Positions 17,520-26,407 of a DNA stretch of 64,000 nt are shown piece after piece. Below the pieces are notes generated by a model. The model saw nothing but the letters and a program-made list of their open reading frames with translations. It had not been told where the DNA came from and searched no databases. A program made the translations under genes and the position numbers. Position 1 is the first letter of the stretch; each line of letters begins with the position of its first letter. The DNA comes from Novosphingobium sp. Chol11. Its GTDB lineage: Bacteria > Pseudomonadota > Alphaproteobacteria > Sphingomonadales > Sphingomonadaceae. The stretch is from NCBI GenBank assembly GCA_945906105.1, contig CAMDQO010000004.1, positions 66,191 through 130,190 on the forward strand, written 5' to 3'.

Positions 17520-18932
17520 ATGAGCAATGAAATCATTTCCTATGAGCCCGCCACCGGCGAGGAACTCTGGCGCGGCAAGCGCGGGGATGTCGATGATATT
17601 GTCGCGCGTGCCCGTCGCGCCTGGCCCGCCTGGGCCTCTCAACCGCTGGCCACGCGCATGGAATTGATGCGCCGCTTCGCCAATGAAGTGCGCAAGGAAA
17701 ACGATAAATTTGCCGAACTGATCGCCAGGGAAACCGGCAAACCGATGTGGGAAGCCCGCACTGAGGTTGAATCGGTGATCGGCAAGGTTGAAATCTCGAT
17801 TCGCGCCTATGCCGAGCGCACTTCGCAGCGCAAGCTTGATAACGCGATGCAGGGCACCATGGCCGTGCGCCACAAGCCGCATGGCGTGATGGCCGTGCTA
17901 GGGCCGTTCAACTTCCCGGCGCATCTGCCCAACGGCCACATTATCCCGGCGCTGATCGCGGGCAATGTCGTGGTGTTCAAGCCGAGTGAAAAAACTCCTG
18001 CGGTGGGCGAATTTCTGCTCCAGTGCTTCCACCGCGCGGGCATTTCCGCTGCCATCGTCCAGCTGCTGGTCGGCGGGCCGGAGGAAGGACAAGCACTGGT
18101 CGCGCATGATGGAGTGGACGGCGTGTTGTTCACCGGCTCTGCCCATGCCGGGATCGCCATCAACCGCAAGCTCGCCACCCGGCCTGACAAGATCCTCGCG
18201 CTCGAAATGGGCGGCAACAACCCGATTGTCGTTTGGGATACGCCAAAGATTTCCGACGCGGCGGCACTGGTGGTGCAATCAGCCTTCGCCTCATCAGGGC
18301 AGCGTTGCAGCGCCGCGCGCCGCATGATCGTCAAGGCTTCAATGTATGATGCGGTCGTCGATGAGGTCAAGCGACTGGCGGACCGGCTGATTGTCGGCGC
18401 GCCGTTCGACAATCCCATCCCCTTCATGGGTCCGGTGATTGATAATCACGCTGCCGACGGCTTGACCGAAAGCTTTGTCTATCTGCTGTCCAACGGCGGC
18501 CGGGTGATCAAGCATATGGTGCGGTCTGATCCGGCACTGCCGTTCCTTTCGCCCGCGATCATTGATACCACTGCCATGGCCGATCGCCCTGATGTCGAGC
18601 TGTTTGGCCCGATGTTGCAAGTGATCAAGGTCGACGATTTTGACGAGGCGATTGCCGAGGCCAACAACACCCGCTTCGGGCTTTCAGCCGCACTGGTTGG
18701 CGGCAATCCGCAGGAATACAACCGTTTCTGGGCCAATATTCGCGCCGGTGTGGTCAACTGGAACCGGCCGACCACCGGGGCCAGTTCAGCCGCACCGTTC
18801 GGCGGCATCGGCCTTTCGGGCAATCACCGCGCAGCAGCCTATTATGCCGCAGACTATTGCGCCTATCCGGTGACTTCCGCTGAAATGGAACAGCCGCGCG
18901 CCAATATCGGCGTTGGTTTGCGCGACGGGTAA
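17520..18932 (+). CDS. astD: Succinylglutamate-semialdehyde dehydrogenase
   Basis: An NAD-dependent aldehyde dehydrogenase of the arginine succinyltransferase pathway. In 470 residues it shows the AstD form of the ALDH signatures: GPFNFPAHLPNGHIIPAL, the general-base Glu in LALEMGGNNP, and the nucleophilic Cys in SSGQRCSAARR. No other ast genes are in this window, so it may serve a scattered pathway or a related aldehyde. It is 58 bases downstream of selO on the same strand. Confidence 0.88.
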   Translation: MSNEIISYEPATGEELWRGKRGDVDDIVARARRAWPAWASQPLATRMELMRRFANEVRKENDKFAELIARETGKPMWEARTEVESVIGKVEISIRAYAERTSQRKLDNAMQGTMAVRHKPHGVMAVLGPFNFPAHLPNGHIIPALIAGNVVVFKPSEKTPAVGEFLLQCFHRAGISAAIVQLLVGGPEEGQALVAHDGVDGVLFTGSAHAGIAINRKLATRPDKILALEMGGNNPIVVWDTPKISDAAALVVQSAFASSGQRCSAARRMIVKASMYDAVVDEVKRLADRLIVGAPFDNPIPFMGPVIDNHAADGLTESFVYLLSNGGRVIKHMVRSDPALPFLSPAIIDTTAMADRPDVELFGPMLQVIKVDDFDEAIAEANNTRFGLSAALVGGNPQEYNRFWANIRAGVVNWNRPTTGASSAAPFGGIGLSGNHRAAAYYAADYCAYPVTSAEMEQPRANIGVGLRDG

Positions 18933-18933
18933 T

Positions 18934-19650
18934 TCACCCACCGTTAGTGACGAGATCGACCTCGGTCGAACCTTCCGGCCCCGGACGTGCATAAACCGCG
19001 AACCCCGCGCCGCCCTTCTTCCCGCTGAGCGCATGGGCATCGCCAGTCGCGCGGTGCTCGGCGGCAAAACCGGCCTTGCGGGCGCGGGTGGCATAGAAAT
19101 CGAGCACGTATGCCACTGCAACCCCGGTGCGGAAGTTGATCGCGCGCAAGCGGCAGTTGGCGGCATCAGAGCCAACCGATTCCTGCACATGACCGCGCGG
19201 ATAAATAGCGAAAGGCTCTGGCATTTTCGCCGCCCAGCCGAAGGTGTAGCTAGCGCTGGCAGCGCAACTGGTGCCGCCAAAGGCGCGGCGATAGGAAAGC
19301 AGAGCGGTTTCGCCCGCCTCACTGTTGGTGCTGCCCGAAGCCAGGGGAACCTGATCCAGTTTGCCGCCCGCCAGCGTGATCGCCTCTGCCTTGGCAGCGG
19401 CATTCGCTTCGTCAGACAGCGGATCCGTGGGGATCAGCGCACTCGGCACCCCGCCGCCGGTCAGGGCCGCACCGGCCCGGTTTTGCGCGGTAAGATCAGG
19501 ATCGGTCATCAAGGGATCGGCGAGCGCAGCGGCGATGGCCGGATCGAGCGTGGCGCGGTCTTGCTCGGCCTGCTTGCCACCGCACGCGGTGAGCGCGCTG
19601 GCCAGCAGTGTAGCGGAAGCCAAAGCCAAGATTGAGCGCGGTGCGATCAT
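18934..19650 (-). CDS. Hypothetical lipoprotein
   Basis: A 238-residue protein with a signal peptide and lipobox ending LTACGG, so probably membrane-anchored in the periplasm. The mature part has a Thr/Ala-rich linker followed by a compact domain with two cysteines (GTSCAAS and DAANCRLRAINF) that could form a disulfide. I do not recognise the family. It ends one base from the astD stop on the other strand and is probably transcribed alone. Confidence 0.7.
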   Translation of the reverse strand: MIAPRSILALASATLLASALTACGGKQAEQDRATLDPAIAAALADPLMTDPDLTAQNRAGAALTGGGVPSALIPTDPLSDEANAAAKAEAITLAGGKLDQVPLASGSTNSEAGETALLSYRRAFGGTSCAASASYTFGWAAKMPEPFAIYPRGHVQESVGSDAANCRLRAINFRTGVAVAYVLDFYATRARKAGFAAEHRATGDAHALSGKKGGAGFAVYARPGPEGSTEVDLVTNGG

Positions 19651-19703
19651 GGCTGCTCTATCGCTGATTTGGGTAAATATTCCCCTTCAAGGATTGGCGC
19701 AGC

Positions 19704-19737
19704 AGAAGAAAGCGCCCCCGGATTGCTCCGGAGGCGC
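19704..19737 (-). terminator. Rho-independent terminator of the glycine-zipper gene
   Basis: An 11-bp stem with one mismatch (GCGCCTCCGGA / TCCGGGGGCGC read on the minus strand) has a 4-base loop and is followed by TTTCTTC. It lies about 55 bases beyond the stop of the glycine-zipper gene. Confidence 0.75.
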
Positions 19738-19791
19738 CCTTCCTGATCCTGCCAGACTGCTCGGTGGAACCTACCCGGCAGGGTTGAAGAC

Positions 19792-20208
19792 TTAGCGGCA
19801 GCGGCTGCCTGAACGGTCAACCTCGCGGCCCAGCAGCGCACCGGCACCGGCACCCAGAATGGCACCAAGCGTACGATCACCGCGGCGTCCGGCGACCTCG
19901 CGGCCGATCAATGCGCCCGCCACGCCACCGATCAGCAGTCCGGTGGTGCCATCCTGACGTCGGCAATACTGGCGGCCATCATCGCCGCGCCAAGTGTTGG
20001 AATTGCGATAGTTCTGCTGGTTGTAGCCATCATAACCCTGACGATCATAACCACCCCGGCGATCGTAACCACCGCGATATTCATAGCCGCTGTAATCGCC
20101 CCGGCCCTGCCAGCCGCGATCACCATGATCGGCAAAAGCCGGCATCGAGGTCAGCAATGCGCCCGGGATAATCAGTGCCAGAGCAGCGTTCTTGAGCATT
20201 TTGGCCAT
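19792..20208 (-). CDS. Glycine-zipper (2TM) surface protein
   Basis: A 138-residue exported protein with a Sec signal peptide ending AFA. A Gly/Tyr/Arg-rich region follows, with repeats such as YRGGYDRRGGYDRQGYDG, then a glycine-zipper segment of two hydrophobic helices (LLIGGVAGALIGREVAG and GAILGAGAGALLGREVD). This is the 17-kDa-antigen/glycine-zipper pattern of outer-membrane-associated proteins. It is monocistronic with its own terminator. The function is not established. Confidence 0.85.
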   Translation of the reverse strand: MAKMLKNAALALIIPGALLTSMPAFADHGDRGWQGRGDYSGYEYRGGYDRRGGYDRQGYDGYNQQNYRNSNTWRGDDGRQYCRRQDGTTGLLIGGVAGALIGREVAGRRGDRTLGAILGAGAGALLGREVDRSGSRCR

Positions 20209-20358
20209 AGTGGCTCTCCTTGCTTTTGCCTCAGTTGGGCTTTGAATCCGCTGGCCAAATCACTCTTGCGGCCACGTGTTCATGTATAGGCAGACAAAGC
20301 TGAACGGCTGGCAACCAGATCGTCAGTTTGCAATTTTGCGATGAAGTGAGGCGATAGG

Positions 20359-21402
20359 TTAGTCTTTGATCCGCCAGCCGAGTGTCTGTCCGGCGTGAAA
20401 TGGCACGATGGCGGTGCCGCCCGCATCGATCACATCGGGCACCACCACAGCGCCGCGTTCCAGCATCACCGTGCCTTCATTCAGCGCCAGCCCATAGAAG
20501 CGCGGGCCATTTTCGCTGGCGAAAGCCTCCAGCCGGTCCAGCGCGCCTTCCTCGTCAAACACTGCGGCATAGCTTTCCAGAGCATAGGGTGCGTTGAAGA
20601 TGCCCGCGCAGCCGCAAGCCGATTCCTTGGCGGCGACGGCATGAGGCGCGCTGTCGGTGCCGAGGAAATATTTGGCCGAACCGGATGTCGCCGCCTTGCG
20701 CAGCGCCAGCCGGTGCGCCTCGCGCTTGGCCACCGGCAAGCAATAGGCGTGGGGACGCAGCCCCCCGGCGAACATGGCGTTGCGGTTGATATGCAGGTGC
20801 TGCGGGGTAATCGTCGCGGCGACATTGGCTCCCATGGCATCCACGAACGCCACCGCGTCAGCCGTGGTGATATGTTCAAACACCACGCGCAGACCCGGCA
20901 GATCGGCCAGCAGCGGCGCGAGCACGCGCTCGATAAACACCGCCTCACGGTCAAAGATATCAACTGCAGCGTCGGTCACTTCGCCGTGAACCAGCAGCGG
21001 CATGCCGATGTCAGCCATGCGTTCCAGCACCGGGCGGATGCGGGCAATGTCCGTCACGCCGTGCGCTGCGCCAGTGGTGGCGTGCGCGGGATAGAGCTTG
21101 GCGGCGGTGAACACGCCTTCCTCGAACCCGCGCGCGATCTCGGCAGGATCGCTGGCATCAGTGAGATAGCAGGTCATCAATGGCGTGAAATCCGAACCCG
21201 CAGGCAAGGCATCCAAGATCCGCTGGCGATAGGCCGCCGTGCCCTCAACACTCGTCACCGGCGGCGAAAGGTTGGGCATGATGATCGCCCGGGCAAATTG
21301 CCGCGCAGTATAGGGCAGAACCCCAGCCATCACACCGCCATCGCGCAAGTGAACGTGCCAGTCATCAGGGCGGCGGAGCGTGAGAGTCGTTTGCGTGGTC
21401 AT
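20359..21402 (-). CDS. pyrC: Dihydroorotase, class II
   Basis: A zinc amidohydrolase that interconverts carbamoyl-aspartate and dihydroorotate in pyrimidine synthesis. The 347 residues match the E. coli-type enzyme: DWHVHLRDG near residue 14, the carboxylated-lysine segment [11 protein letters not shown] near 101, the metal His in VHGEVTD and FEHITTADA, and the catalytic Asp in FLGTDSAPH. It is divergent from ygfZ with 38 bases between the start codons. Confidence 0.94.
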   Translation of the reverse strand: MTTQTTLTLRRPDDWHVHLRDGGVMAGVLPYTARQFARAIIMPNLSPPVTSVEGTAAYRQRILDALPAGSDFTPLMTCYLTDASDPAEIARGFEEGVFTAAKLYPAHATTGAAHGVTDIARIRPVLERMADIGMPLLVHGEVTDAAVDIFDREAVFIERVLAPLLADLPGLRVVFEHITTADAVAFVDAMGANVAATITPQHLHINRNAMFAGGLRPHAYCLPVAKREAHRLALRKAATSGSAKYFLGTDSAPHAVAAKESACGCAGIFNAPYALESYAAVFDEEGALDRLEAFASENGPRFYGLALNEGTVMLERGAVVVPDVIDAGGTAIVPFHAGQTLGWRIKD

Positions 21403-21440
21403 CGCTTCCCTTTAGGCAGGCCCATGCCTATCTGTCACCC

Positions 21441-22166
21441 ATGACTGCAACCCGATTGATGCAACGCGCCATAATCCGCCTCTCCGCTCTGGAGGAAGGT
21501 GAGGACGTGCGCGGCTTCCTGCAAGGGCTGGTGACCAATGATGTGGCGGCCGCGCTGCCGGTCTGGGCGGCTCTGCTCAGTCCGCAAGGCAAGGTGCTGT
21601 TCGATTTTCTTGTCTGGGCCGATGCTTCAAGCGCTGGCGACGATCTGCTGATTGATTGCGAGGCTCATGCGGCTGAGGCTCTGGCAAAGCGCTTGTCGAT
21701 GTATCGCCTGCGCCGCAAGATCGGTATTGCGCTCGATCTTTCGCTCAGTGTCCATTGGCAGCCTGAAGCTGCGGGCAATGACCCGCGCCTGCCCGCGCTC
21801 GGCAGCCGGTGGATCGCGGCACGATCGGGTGATGATGAAAGCGCTGACGAAGCATGGCTCGCTCACCGCCTGTCGCTCGGCGTCTGTGAAGGCACTGCGG
21901 AACTTGGCGATCTGCTGTGGCTGGAATGCAATGCCGATGAACTGCACGGCGTCAGCTTCACCAAGGGCTGCTATGTCGGACAGGAAAACACCGCGCGGAT
22001 GAACTGGCGGGCCAAGGTGGGCCGGCGGTTGATTGTGGTGCCGCTCGAACGCTCGGACCCCAAGCGCCAGCGCGCCACATATCCCGCACTCGGTCTGGCG
22101 GTCGATCATCTGCGGGTTGAGGAAATTCCGGCTGATTTACGGCCAGAGTGGCTCAAACTCGCCTAA
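21441..22166 (+). CDS. ygfZ: Folate-binding YgfZ-type protein
   Basis: A GcvT-like protein that helps to build or repair certain Fe-S enzymes, probably with tetrahydrofolate. The family signature KGCYVGQE is present near residue 175, and the N-terminal segment FLQGLVTNDVAAALPVWAAL is typical. Length is 241 residues, on the short side. The end overlaps the convergent TetR gene by 4 bases. Confidence 0.9.
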   Translation: MTATRLMQRAIIRLSALEEGEDVRGFLQGLVTNDVAAALPVWAALLSPQGKVLFDFLVWADASSAGDDLLIDCEAHAAEALAKRLSMYRLRRKIGIALDLSLSVHWQPEAAGNDPRLPALGSRWIAARSGDDESADEAWLAHRLSLGVCEGTAELGDLLWLECNADELHGVSFTKGCYVGQENTARMNWRAKVGRRLIVVPLERSDPKRQRATYPALGLAVDHLRVEEIPADLRPEWLKLA

Positions 22167-22753
22167 CCCTTGGCGAAGTTCAATCCGGCGCGCTCTGCCG
22201 CCTCGATCAGCATATGCTCTGCCTGATCACGTGCCGCATCGCGTTTGAGCCCGAGCGACAGGCTGAGCGGTTCGCCCATCAGGGCATCGCCCAGCGCCAT
22301 CAACACCAGGCTCAGCGTCGCCTCGTGCATCGAGGCGTCTTCATGCCCGTTCACTTCATCGACGATATCGTGGATCGCATCGACAATCGGATCGAGCGCA
22401 TCTTCATTGCCCGAAAGCAGCATCCAGCTGGCCAGAGCGCCGCCGCCTTCCTTGCCAAAGGCATCGAAGGTAAGATCAACCACCTTGCGCGGATGGCCAA
22501 TTCCGGCGCGGGTCGCCAGCACCGCTTCGGCAATCGTCGCGCAAATCGTTCCGGCCAGATGCGCCGCCAGCGCCTTTTGCAAGCCCGATGCCGAACCAAA
22601 GTGATGCAGCAGGTTGGCATGAGTGCGCCCGATACGCCCCGCTACTGCTTTCAATGTCACCGCCTGTGGCCCGGCCTCGATCAGAATCGCCCGTGCCGCT
22701 TCAACCGCAGCAGTGCGACTTTCTTCTTGGGTCAGGCGACGCCTTATTGACAT
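22163..22753 (-). CDS. TetR-family transcriptional regulator
   Basis: A 196-residue TetR repressor. The N-terminal helix-turn-helix is intact (LTQEESRTAAVEAARAILIE, then TLKAVAGRIGRTHANLLHHF), followed by an all-helical ligand domain. It is transcribed divergently from a metal-dependent hydrolase gene with only 28 bases between starts. Two perfect inverted repeats lie in and beside that gap, the classic arrangement for a repressor of itself and its neighbour. Ligand unknown. Confidence 0.9.
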   Translation of the reverse strand: MSIRRRLTQEESRTAAVEAARAILIEAGPQAVTLKAVAGRIGRTHANLLHHFGSASGLQKALAAHLAGTICATIAEAVLATRAGIGHPRKVVDLTFDAFGKEGGGALASWMLLSGNEDALDPIVDAIHDIVDEVNGHEDASMHEATLSLVLMALGDALMGEPLSLSLGLKRDAARDQAEHMLIEAAERAGLNFAKG

Positions 22754-22757
22754 TGAT

Positions 22758-22792
22758 GTAAGTTACCCTCATATGTGCATCATGAATGCACA
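22758..22792. promoter_or_regulatory. Palindromic operator candidates between the TetR and hydrolase genes
   Basis: Two inverted repeats are seen: GTAAGTTAC (22758-22766) and TGTGCAT-catga-ATGCACA (22774-22792, 7-bp perfect arms). The second covers the hydrolase start codon, so binding would block both promoters or initiation. The link to the adjacent TetR protein is inferred from position. Confidence 0.5.
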
Positions 22793-23672
22793 CAGTTCCA
22801 TTGCGTTAGAGCGCGATTCGGCTCCCGGCAAGGCGGCTCATGCCACACCAACGCCAAGTAATCTCACCATAACTGTGCGCGATCTGCGCTTTGGCAGAGG
22901 CGGCAAGCAGAAACGCTGGTGGATGGGCGGCGATGCCGTTGCCACGGCCTGGCACAATGCGCTTTCCGCCACTTTCCCGCGCGGTGAGGCCTTCTTCATC
23001 GAATCGGTGAAAGCTTTCCGCGAAGGCACCCCGCCCGAACTGGAAGCGGCAATCCGCGCCTTTATCATTCAGGAAGTCAATCACAGCCGCGAACACATCG
23101 CCTTCAACAAGGCGGCGGTGGAAGCTGGTTATGACCTCTCGCGGATTGATGCCCATGTCACCGAGATGCTCGAAATGACACAAGGCCGCCCGCAGATCGT
23201 CAACCTTGCGGCGACCATGGCGCTTGAACATTATACCGCGATGATGGCGAAACAGCTGCTTTCCAATCCGCGCCATCTGGCGGGCGCCGATCCCGAACTC
23301 GCCGCGCTGTGGCGCTGGCACGCGATCGAGGAGATCGAGCACAAGGGTGTGGCTTACGATACCTGGCTCAACGCCACCAAGGATTGGTCACGCCGCAAAC
23401 GCTGGCAGGTAAAATCGATCATGATGCTGGTGATCACCCAGAACTTCATCGCCCACCGCATCCGCGATTCGCTCGATCTGCTGGCGCAGGATGGGCTGAG
23501 CGGCTGGAAGATCAAGGCGCGGCTGTTCTGGTATCTGTTTGGTGCGCCCGGTGTGCTGCGGCAGATCTTCCCGGCTTGGTTGTCTTATTTTCTGCCCGGC
23601 TTCCATCCGTGGAATCATGACGACCGGGCGCTCATCGCCGGGGCTGAGGCAGAGCTAAAAGTGGCTGGTTAG
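22782..23672 (+). CDS. Metal-dependent hydrolase (PF10118-like)
   Basis: A 296-residue protein of the predicted metal-dependent hydrolase family related to ferritin-like helical enzymes. Likely metal ligands are in IQEVNHSREHIAFN, MALEHYTAMMAK and WHAIEEIEHKGVAYD, an E/H pattern spread over several helices. The start at ATG 22782 is chosen over the in-frame ATG at 22773; both are possible. It is divergent from, and probably repressed by, the TetR gene. The reaction is not established. Confidence 0.83.
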   Translation: MNAHSSIALERDSAPGKAAHATPTPSNLTITVRDLRFGRGGKQKRWWMGGDAVATAWHNALSATFPRGEAFFIESVKAFREGTPPELEAAIRAFIIQEVNHSREHIAFNKAAVEAGYDLSRIDAHVTEMLEMTQGRPQIVNLAATMALEHYTAMMAKQLLSNPRHLAGADPELAALWRWHAIEEIEHKGVAYDTWLNATKDWSRRKRWQVKSIMMLVITQNFIAHRIRDSLDLLAQDGLSGWKIKARLFWYLFGAPGVLRQIFPAWLSYFLPGFHPWNHDDRALIAGAEAELKVAG

Positions 23673-23680
23673 GATGTCGC

Positions 23681-23700
23681 CCCTCCCCCGAAAGGGAGGG
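23681..23700. terminator. Short C/T-rich hairpin between convergent genes
   Basis: CCCTCCC and GGGAGGG pair perfectly across a 6-base loop, between the hydrolase stop and the convergent GNAT stop. It may act for both, or belong to the short-palindrome family seen at 11700. Confidence 0.5.
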
Positions 23701-23709
23701 ACTATCATC

Positions 23710-24273
23710 TCACGCCGCGCGCAAGCCGATTGGTTCCCTCATTCGGCCGTCACAATCACCTGGCTCGCCCAGTTCCAGCGCCAGCGTAGTTGATGACGTC
23801 GTGGCTCCTCTCGCCTGGCTGAAATTTTCACGCACCAGGCCTGTGGCTGCGAAGCCAAGCTTGCAGAGCACCCGTCCTGAAGCCGGATTATCTGTGAAGT
23901 GCCGTGCGAGGATGCGCCGATGGCCCAGCGTTGCCGCCAGGCTGAGCACCGCGCGCGCCGCCTCGGTGGCGAAACCACGGCCCCAATGGGCATGGCCGAT
24001 CCAGTAGCCCAGTTCGACCCCGTCATCGCTCCGGCGCAGGCCGATGCAGCCCACCAGTTGCGCGCCTTGCGCACCCGGCAGAGTGATCAGGAAACTGGGG
24101 CAACGCGCATCCATATCTGTCGCGCTGTCTGAGGTTATTGTGCTTTCAGCCTTGGGCATGGGACCATCGGCAAGGTTGCGCGTCACCGCCTCATCAGCGA
24201 TCTGCGCAAATACTTCGCTCCAGTCCTCTGGCCAACCGGGCCGCAGGAACAACCTTTCACTGCGAATGAACAT
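23710..24273 (-). CDS. GNAT acetyltransferase, RimJ/RimL type
   Basis: A 187-residue N-acetyltransferase of the GNAT fold. The opening FIRSERLFLRPGWPEDW is typical of RimJ/L enzymes. The acetyl-CoA loop is in VELGYWIGHAHWGRGFATEA near residue 90, and the last conserved segment is NPASGRVLCKLGFAATG. It lies downstream of rplU-rpmA beyond their terminator, so it is probably transcribed separately. The substrate may be an amine or a protein N-terminus. Confidence 0.88.
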   Translation of the reverse strand: MFIRSERLFLRPGWPEDWSEVFAQIADEAVTRNLADGPMPKAESTITSDSATDMDARCPSFLITLPGAQGAQLVGCIGLRRSDDGVELGYWIGHAHWGRGFATEAARAVLSLAATLGHRRILARHFTDNPASGRVLCKLGFAATGLVRENFSQARGATTSSTTLALELGEPGDCDGRMREPIGLRAA

Positions 24274-24401
24274 CTTGTTTCTCCACTCGTCATTCAGCCC
24301 CGCTGCTGCCGTTAGGAGCCTTGCGTGACAGATGCATTACGTCTGCGCCGGACAGCGCCTTTCATGCGGTGCAAATCCGGATCTGTGCTGAGGGAGAGAC
24401 G

Positions 24402-24434
24402 AAAAGAGGGAGATGGGGCTAGCCCCTCTCCCTC
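24402..24434 (-). terminator. Rho-independent terminator of rplU-rpmA
   Basis: On the minus strand GAGGGAGA + GGGGCT pairs with AGCCCC + TCTCCCTC, a 14-bp stem with a single-base bulge, and is followed by TTTTC. It is about 70 bases after the rpmA stop. Confidence 0.75.
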
Positions 24435-24477
24435 GTATGGCCGGAAACGCAATGCTCCGGCGGGGGGCCATCCATCA

Positions 24478-24500
24478 GGATGACCCTTTATTGGTCATCC
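24478..24500. other. 8-bp perfect hairpin just after rpmA
   Basis: GGATGACC and GGTCATCC pair across a 7-base loop starting 2 bases after the rpmA stop codon. There is no T run; it may stabilise the mRNA end or help termination. Confidence 0.45.
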
Positions 24501-24502
24501 GC

Positions 24503-24769
24503 TTATTCGGCAGCTTGCGCCATATCGACCGACACATATTTGCGGCGAAGCTTGCCATCGTGGAAACGCACGCGGCCTGCGACCAGCGAAAACAAGGTGT
24601 GATCCTTGCCAATGCCGACATTGGCGCCCGGATAGACGCGAGTGCCACGCTGGCGGATGATGATGTTGCCGCCGATCACTTCCTGACCGCCGAACTTCTT
24701 TACGCCAAGGCGGCGGCCTGCTGAGTCGCGACCGTTGCGCGAAGAGCCGCCTGCTTTCTTATGTGCCAT
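24503..24769 (-). CDS. rpmA: 50S ribosomal protein L27
   Basis: The ribosomal protein near the peptidyl-transferase centre. The 88 residues are highly typical: [27 protein letters not shown], and [20 protein letters not shown]. The N-terminus has no cleavable leader of the Firmicutes type. It follows rplU by 19 bases in a two-gene operon. Confidence 0.97.
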   Translation of the reverse strand: MAHKKAGGSSRNGRDSAGRRLGVKKFGGQEVIGGNIIIRQRGTRVYPGANVGIGKDHTLFSLVAGRVRFHDGKLRRKYVSVDMAQAAE

Positions 24770-24788
24770 CTCGATCTACTCCGAATTC

Positions 24789-25154
24789 TTATTCAGCAGC
24801 CGCAGCGGCTTCAGGGGCAGCGGCCTTCTTGGCCGAAGCCTTCTTGGCTGGCGCTTCAGCACCAACAGCCAGAATGCGCAGCAGGGTAATCTGCTGGCGA
24901 TGGCCGTTCTTGCGGCGATAGTTGTGGCGGCGACGCTTTTTGAAAACGATCACTTTTTCGCTCTTGGCCTGAGCGATAATCTCAGCCGAGACCACGAGGC
25001 CCGCAGCGTCCTTGATTTCGCCACCGTCACCGGCGAGCAAAACGTCGCTCAACGTAATGGTCTCACCGGCTTCACCAGCCAGCTTTTCAACCGCGATCTT
25101 GTCTCCGGCAGCAACCCGGTATTGTTTGCCGCCCGTGCGCACAACTGCGAACAT
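24789..25154 (-). CDS. rplU: 50S ribosomal protein L21
   Basis: A 23S rRNA-binding protein of the large subunit. The start is set at ATG 25154 ([14 protein letters not shown]), the conserved N-terminus; the frame is open further upstream but unrelated. The signature [20 protein letters not shown] is present. A C-terminal Ala/Lys tail ([12 protein letters not shown]) is a common alphaproteobacterial extension. First gene of the rplU-rpmA operon. Confidence 0.96.
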   Translation of the reverse strand: MFAVVRTGGKQYRVAAGDKIAVEKLAGEAGETITLSDVLLAGDGGEIKDAAGLVVSAEIIAQAKSEKVIVFKKRRRHNYRRKNGHRQQITLLRILAVGAEAPAKKASAKKAAAPEAAAAAE

Positions 25155-25275
25155 TTTGGTCTCATCCAATTCTAAATGTCTTTTCGCTCCGGGCTTATGC
25201 TTCCGCAGGGGAAGCGTCACGCTCGGCGCGCCGACTCCACCCCGCCTGAGACAGGGGGTGCCGGAAGAAGGAGCG

Positions 25276-25304
25276 CCCGTAGTCGAAGCTCCCGATCCTG
25301 TCAA
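25276..25304 (-). promoter_or_regulatory. Promoter of rplU-rpmA
   Basis: On the minus strand TTGACA (25299-25304) is spaced 17 bases from TACGGG (25276-25281). The -35 is a perfect consensus and the -10 is weak. It implies a leader of about 110 bases before rplU. Confidence 0.6.
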
Positions 25305-25354
25305 CGCTGGAAGCACCTCTTTCGCTTTGGATTGGCACGCGATAAGGTTGCATT

Positions 25355-25735
25355 ATGAACCGCACAGCTACACCCGTTCTCCCCTTTGTCGTCCTCCCCT
25401 TTGTCGGCTTTGCCACGCTGCTGCTTGGTGCCTGCGGATCGAACGAGGGCTTTCCCTCGCTGGCCCGCCGTCCGGCAGAGCGAATCAGTGGAACCTCCCC
25501 GGGCGTAGAAGCCACGCCCGCGCCGCCGCCCGCTCCGATAGCGCCCGATCTGGGGCTGCAATCGCGTCTGGCGCGCTGGCTTGAGCAGGCACGTGGGGCC
25601 CACGCCCGGTTCAATGGCTTGCGCCCCAGAGTCGCACAACTCGCCAGCGGAGCACGGGGCGCGGCTGTGGCAAGCGAAAGCTGGGCTGTGGCAACGGTCG
25701 CTCTGGCAGAGCTCGATCGCGTCGCAGCGACGTGA
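25355..25735 (+). CDS. Hypothetical lipoprotein, probably truncated by a frame break
   Basis: A 126-codon frame that begins with a signal peptide and lipobox ending LLGACGS. A Pro/Ala linker and a helical segment (QSRLARWLEQARGAHARFNG) follow. It stops at 25735 inside a helical stretch (VALAELDRVAAT). The next frame, opening on an overlapping ATG, continues with ALAELDGLYVKERIDGGDG, in the same style and with the same LAELD motif. A single missing base near 25700-25735 would join the two into about 177 residues. Function unknown. Confidence 0.65.
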   Translation: MNRTATPVLPFVVLPFVGFATLLLGACGSNEGFPSLARRPAERISGTSPGVEATPAPPPAPIAPDLGLQSRLARWLEQARGAHARFNGLRPRVAQLASGARGAAVASESWAVATVALAELDRVAAT

Positions 25736-25890
25736 TGATCGCGCTGGCTGAACTTGATGGGCTCTATGTGAAGGAACGTATAGACGGCGGCGATGGGGTT
25801 GCCATCGCCGCCGTCCGCGACCAGATCACCGCATGGGTCGCCGATGAGGATGCGGTGCTGACCGAGCTGAGGGGCCGGTTGCAGAGCTGA
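25735..25890 (+). CDS. C-terminal part of the split lipoprotein
   Basis: A 51-residue frame whose ATG overlaps the preceding stop. Its text (ALAELDGLYVKERIDGG, then WVADEDAVLTELRGRLQ) reads as the C-terminal helical region of the upstream lipoprotein. It has no ribosome site of its own apart from coupling. It could be translated by reinitiation, or be the remnant of a frameshifted gene. Confidence 0.45.
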   Translation: MIALAELDGLYVKERIDGGDGVAIAAVRDQITAWVADEDAVLTELRGRLQS

Positions 25891-25959
25891 CGCTCCACTG
25901 CCGAGCCTTCGCCATCAGCCCTAATCTGCGTGGGCAGCGATAACCTTGATGCGAATCAA

Positions 25960-26406
25960 TTATACCCAGCGCGCCAGATCTTCGTGATCTTCACCGCGCG
26001 GTTCGATCCATCGCCAAAGCCCGCCCACTTTCTCGCGCTTCCAGAACCATGACTCGCTCTTGAGGTGATCCATGGCGAAATCGGTGGCGGCAAAAGCATC
26101 CCGCCGGTGACGCGCAGCGGCGGCGACCAGCACGATGGCATCGCCCGGAACCATGATTCCGGCGCGGTGGATTATCAGCAGGCCCTCAAGGCTCCAGCGG
26201 GTGAGCGCTTCGGCGGCCAGCGCCTGCATCCCCGGCAGGGTCAGCGGCGCATAGTGGCTAAGCTCCAGCGCCTCGACCCCATCGCCGTTTCGCACTTGGC
26301 CCAGAAAGCTGACGACCCCGCCCGCTGAGAGGTTAGCTGCGGTAAAGCGGGAAAGCTCAGCCGCCGGATCGAAGGGTTCGAGAGCCAAGCGGACATCGGC
26401 GGCCAT
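25960..26406 (-). CDS. moaE: Molybdopterin synthase catalytic subunit
   Basis: The large subunit of molybdopterin synthase, which transfers sulfur from MoaD to precursor Z. The start at ATG 26406 gives 148 residues and fits the family N-terminus. Conserved parts include VVSFLGQVRNGDGVEALELSH, HRAGIMVPGDAIVLVAAAA, and the catalytic-Lys region MDHLKSESWFWKREKV. It is the last gene of the folB-moaA-moaD-moaE operon, 1 base after moaD. Confidence 0.94.
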   Translation of the reverse strand: MAADVRLALEPFDPAAELSRFTAANLSAGGVVSFLGQVRNGDGVEALELSHYAPLTLPGMQALAAEALTRWSLEGLLIIHRAGIMVPGDAIVLVAAAARHRRDAFAATDFAMDHLKSESWFWKREKVGGLWRWIEPRGEDHEDLARWV

Positions 26407-26407
26407 A

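Noticed and set aside
24366..24380. A short string resembling part of a cobalamin riboswitch (GGTGCAAATCC)
   Set aside because: No B12 box or paired helices follow and no cobalamin gene is downstream.
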